NCBI GenBank assembly: GCA_019425015.1 | Contig: JAHYYJ010000002.1 | Coordinates: forward strand, 1-64,000 | DNA: 64,000 nt | Reading direction: 5' to 3' | DNA from: Collinsella sp. | GTDB taxonomy: Bacteria > Actinomycetota > Coriobacteriia > Coriobacteriales > Coriobacteriaceae | Part shown: positions 61,278 to 64,000 of the stretch, piece after piece | Numbering within the stretch: position 1 is the first letter of the stretch | Layout: every line of letters begins with the position of its first letter | Position numbers and translations under genes: made by a program | Notes under the pieces: generated by a model | What the model was told of the DNA's origin: nothing | The model's input: the letters and a program-made list of their open reading frames with translations, nothing else | Databases searched by the model: none

Positions 61278-63773
61278 ATGACCGCAACCGCCAGTCGAAC
61301 CACCAACCGCAGACCCGAGCTTTTGGCGCCCGCCGGAGGCCCGGAGCCCTTTGCCGCCGCGCTCGCCGCCGGGGCAGACGCCATCTACTGCGGCATGGGC
61401 AGCTTCAACGCCCGCCGCAAGGCCACCAACTTTACCGACGAGGCCTTTGAGCAGGCCTGCCGCGCCGCGCATCTGGCCGGCTCGCGCGTCTACGTCACGG
61501 TCAACATCGTCATCAAGCAGTCCGAGATGAGCGATGCGCTGCAGCTCATCCATCGCTGCTCCACGCTGGGCGCCGACGCCTTCATCATCCAGGACTGGGG
61601 CCTGTTCTTTGAGGTCAAGCGCACGATGCCCAGCATCGAGACGCATATCTCGACCCAGGCAAACATCCACGACGACCGCGGAACCCTTTGGTGCCGCGAG
61701 CAGGGCGCCGACCGCGTGACCCTCTCGCGCGAGCTTTCCATCGACGAGATTGCCGCCATTCACGATGCCGCGCCCGATGTGGACCTTGAGGTCTTTAGCC
61801 ATGGCGCCATCTGCTTTTGCTACTCTGGCCTGTGTCTGCTTTCGAGCTTTGCCATGGCGGGCCGCTCGGCCAACCGCGGCATGTGCGCTCAACCCTGTCG
61901 CCTGCCTTACGAGCTGATCGACGAGAACGGCCGCTCGCTCTCCCCTGCCGGTCGCGAGCGCGCGCTGTGCCCGCGCGACACCAACACTTCGCAGCTTGTT
62001 CGCCGTCTGTATGACGCCGGCGCCGCATCGCTCAAGCTCGAGGGCCGCATGAAGGCTCCCGATTACGTGTATTCCATCGTCGACGTGTATCGTCATCAGA
62101 TTGACGATATGCTGGCCGATGTTTCGACCTCTAAGGACGAGGAAGCCGCCCGTCAGCGCCAGCTCAAGCGCTGCTTTAACCGTGACTTTACGCACGCCTA
62201 CCAAGACGGCACCTCGGGTGACGAGATGATGAGTTACGAGCGCTCCAACAACCGCGGCCAGATCGTGGGCACGGTGCTCGGCAGCCGCCTGGCCAACCGC
62301 GATGTGCGCGGACTCAAGCCCGACGACCGCCGTCGCCGCGCCGCCATCGCCCGCATTGAGTTGTTTGAGCCCGTGGGCAAGGGCGACCTGCTGGAGCTTC
62401 GCCACGACGATGAGTTCGACCAGTTCCTGACCACCATCGCCGCCGATGATGCCGCTGCCGGCGATGTTATCGAGTGTCGCGTGCCCCGTAGCATGCCCGA
62501 GGGCTGCCGCGTGCGCGTGATTCGAAGCCAGCGCGCTATTGACGCTGCCAGCGCCGCGCTCAAGCGCGATGTGCTGCGCCGCCGAGCTGTTGATGTATCC
62601 GTCGTGGCGCGCCTGGGCGAGCCGTTTGCCGTCACACTCACCTGCTGCGACGACCCTTCGCTTACGGCCACGGCCACGGGCTTTATTGTCGAAGCCGCCA
62701 AGACCCGTGCGGTCGAGGCGTCCGATCTGGTTGAGCACGTCGGCCGCATGGGTTCCTCTCCCTTTGAGGCTGCGAGCTTTGAGGTGGCGCTCGATGAGGG
62801 CTGTGGCATGGGTTTCTCCGCCGTACATAAGGTGCGCGCCGCCGCTTGCAAGGCACTGGAAGAGGCCATTCTGGCGCCGTACGCGGAGCGCGCGAAAACG
62901 CTCGAGCTGCCGGCGATTGTCACCAGTGATTCCCGCCCCGCGCCCGAGCACTACCGCGACGAGCCGCAGATCTGCGCCACCGTCACCTCGCTCGAGGCCG
63001 CCGAGGCAGCGCGGGCGGAGGGTGCAACGCGCATCTACATGACCACCGACGCGCTCGATGCGGCCAAGCTCTCCCCCGCCGATACGTTTGAGCAGGGCAT
63101 CGTACCCGTGCTCGATGAGGTCTGCCGCGCCGTTGGCCACGTCCGCGTTGACCCATGGGTTGTTGCTGGCGCCACGGTCGCTATTGGCAACATCTCTGAG
63201 CTTGCCCTGGCCGCCCAGGTTGGCGCCACGGCCGAGATTCGCTCTTGCCTGCCGGTGCACAACACGCCCTGCATGGAGGCACTCGCCGAACGCGGAGCCG
63301 GCGCGTTTTGGCTCTCGCCCGAGATCACGCTCGACGAGATTGTCTCGCTCGGCGCCGCCGCGCCCGCGGCTCTGGGCATCACCGTCTTTGGCCGCCCGCG
63401 CGTCATGACAAGCGAGCATTGCATTCTGCAGGTTGCCAACGGTTGCATCCACGATTGTGCCAGCTGCCGCCTGCGTGCCCGTAAGCTCTCGCTCAAGAAT
63501 ATCGACGGAAAGGTCATGCCCGTCCGCACCGACATCCACGGCCGCTCTCGCCTGTACGACGCCTACCCCATCGACCTCACACCGCAGGTTCCACAGCTGC
63601 TCGACGCCGGCGTGCGCCGTCTCATGGTGGACGGAACGCTGCTCGAGACGGATGAGGTGGGCCGTGCCGTCGCCCGCGTCCGTCGCGCCGTTGAGGCCGC
63701 GCAGGCCGGTCGCAAGCCCGCCGCCCGCCTACGCGGGGCGACCTCGGGCTGCATGTTTGTGGGAATTAGCTAA
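61278..63773 (+). CDS. U32 family peptidase / RlhA-like protein (large form)
   Basis: The 831-residue product is a larger paralog of the U32 protein at 1397-3355. It starts with ELLAPAGGPEPFAAAL, has the signature EVFSHGAICFCYSGLCLLSS and MCAQPCRLPYEL, and ends with a second U32-like half containing a CILQVANGCIHDCASCRLRA cysteine patch. GAAAGGCAG precedes the ATG at 61278. A pseudouridine synthase gene follows 15 bases later, supporting an RNA modification role (the RlhA branch) rather than proteolysis; this is inference. Confidence 0.87.
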   Translation: MTATASRTTNRRPELLAPAGGPEPFAAALAAGADAIYCGMGSFNARRKATNFTDEAFEQACRAAHLAGSRVYVTVNIVIKQSEMSDALQLIHRCSTLGADAFIIQDWGLFFEVKRTMPSIETHISTQANIHDDRGTLWCREQGADRVTLSRELSIDEIAAIHDAAPDVDLEVFSHGAICFCYSGLCLLSSFAMAGRSANRGMCAQPCRLPYELIDENGRSLSPAGRERALCPRDTNTSQLVRRLYDAGAASLKLEGRMKAPDYVYSIVDVYRHQIDDMLADVSTSKDEEAARQRQLKRCFNRDFTHAYQDGTSGDEMMSYERSNNRGQIVGTVLGSRLANRDVRGLKPDDRRRRAAIARIELFEPVGKGDLLELRHDDEFDQFLTTIAADDAAAGDVIECRVPRSMPEGCRVRVIRSQRAIDAASAALKRDVLRRRAVDVSVVARLGEPFAVTLTCCDDPSLTATATGFIVEAAKTRAVEASDLVEHVGRMGSSPFEAASFEVALDEGCGMGFSAVHKVRAAACKALEEAILAPYAERAKTLELPAIVTSDSRPAPEHYRDEPQICATVTSLEAAEAARAEGATRIYMTTDALDAAKLSPADTFEQGIVPVLDEVCRAVGHVRVDPWVVAGATVAIGNISELALAAQVGATAEIRSCLPVHNTPCMEALAERGAGAFWLSPEITLDEIVSLGAAAPAALGITVFGRPRVMTSEHCILQVANGCIHDCASCRLRARKLSLKNIDGKVMPVRTDIHGRSRLYDAYPIDLTPQVPQLLDAGVRRLMVDGTLLETDEVGRAVARVRRAVEAAQAGRKPAARLRGATSGCMFVGIS

Positions 63774-63788
63774 CCGAAAGGCTTACAC

Positions 63789-64000
63789 GTGAACGAAGAA
63801 CCTCAAGTCCTCTACTGCGACGCCTGGCTCATGGCCATCGACAAGCCTGCCGGCATAATCGTCCACGGCGATGGCACCGGCGAGCGCACGCTCACCGACT
63901 ACGCCAGCGACCTGCTGCTGGCGATGGGCGACGGCTTTGCCGCGACCGACATGCAGCCGCTCAACCGCTTGGACCGTGACACCACCGGCGTGGTGCTGTT
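63789..64000 (+). CDS. RluA-family pseudouridine synthase (partial)
   Basis: The first 70 residues of this protein run off the window end. They contain DKPAGIIVHG and LNRLDRDTTGVVL, the motif with the catalytic aspartate of RluA/RluD-type synthases. The start is GTG at 63789 with GAAAGG eight bases upstream. It is coupled to the U32 gene. There is no S4 domain before the motif, as in the shorter members of the family. The RNA site modified cannot be read. Confidence 0.88.
   Translation, partial: MNEEPQVLYCDAWLMAIDKPAGIIVHGDGTGERTLTDYASDLLLAMGDGFAATDMQPLNRLDRDTTGVVL

Overview
The window looks like a chromosomal segment from a Gram-positive, high-GC, anaerobic gut actinomycete of the class Coriobacteriia, most like Collinsella. 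This is an inference from strong AGGAGG-type ribosome binding sites, the protein repertoire (Z-type S14, U32 peptidases, a class A penicillin-binding protein) and a complete anaerobic purine-breakdown gene set. No 16S rRNA or tRNA gene is present to confirm it.

Layout. 1-8.5 kb holds housekeeping genes: tyrS, a U32 peptidase, a class A PBP, argR, a family-2 glycosyltransferase and truA. 8.6-18.4 kb is the distal spc and alpha ribosomal clusters on the minus strand, from rplE through secY-adk-map-infA to rpoA-rplQ. The conserved upstream genes (rplX, rplN, the S10 operon) are absent; the cluster begins abruptly at rplE. 18.7-30.2 kb is purine block A: an NCS2 permease, xdhC, yqeB and yqeC (maturation of selenium-dependent molybdenum hydroxylases), hyuA, a MocA-like transferase, ygeW, ygeY and dpaL (ygeX), with a divergent YheO/DauR-type regulator. 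30.3-50.1 kb is an accessory region with a 13.3 kb defense operon, a DEDD exonuclease, a possible SOS-linked toxin peptide, a truncated DUF4143 gene and three families of tandem repeats. 50.1-60.5 kb is purine block B: a molybdenum xanthine dehydrogenase-type enzyme, a YgfS-like ferredoxin, ygfK, ssnA and a second NCS2 permease, with a second divergent YheO/DauR-type regulator. RidA, another U32 peptidase and the start of an RluA-family pseudouridine synthase finish the window.

How the genes work together. Blocks A and B contain homologs of all seven genes linked to anaerobic uric acid and purine catabolism in gut bacteria (xdhD, ygfK, ssnA, hyuA, ygeW, ygeX, ygeY), plus transporters, cofactor maturation genes and two paralogous sensors. 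Two perfect 15-bp palindromes lie between dpaL and its divergent regulator and are good operator candidates.

The most unusual object is the operon at 32260-45573. Eight tightly spaced same-strand genes encode a ribbon-helix-helix protein, a PLD-like/SNF2 helicase, a DUF4391 protein, type III Mod and Res, a DUF4238 protein and a GajA/GajB (Gabija) pair. Mod is interrupted by a one-base frameshift in an eight-A tract, compatible with phase variation, transcript slippage or a sequence error. Other notable signals are 61-62 bp palindromic tandem arrays on both sides of a nuclease-like gene, a 23-bp tandem array at the broken end of the DUF4143 gene, a 33-bp-period array before the defense operon, and a LexA-like box upstream of a 41-residue hydrophobic peptide.
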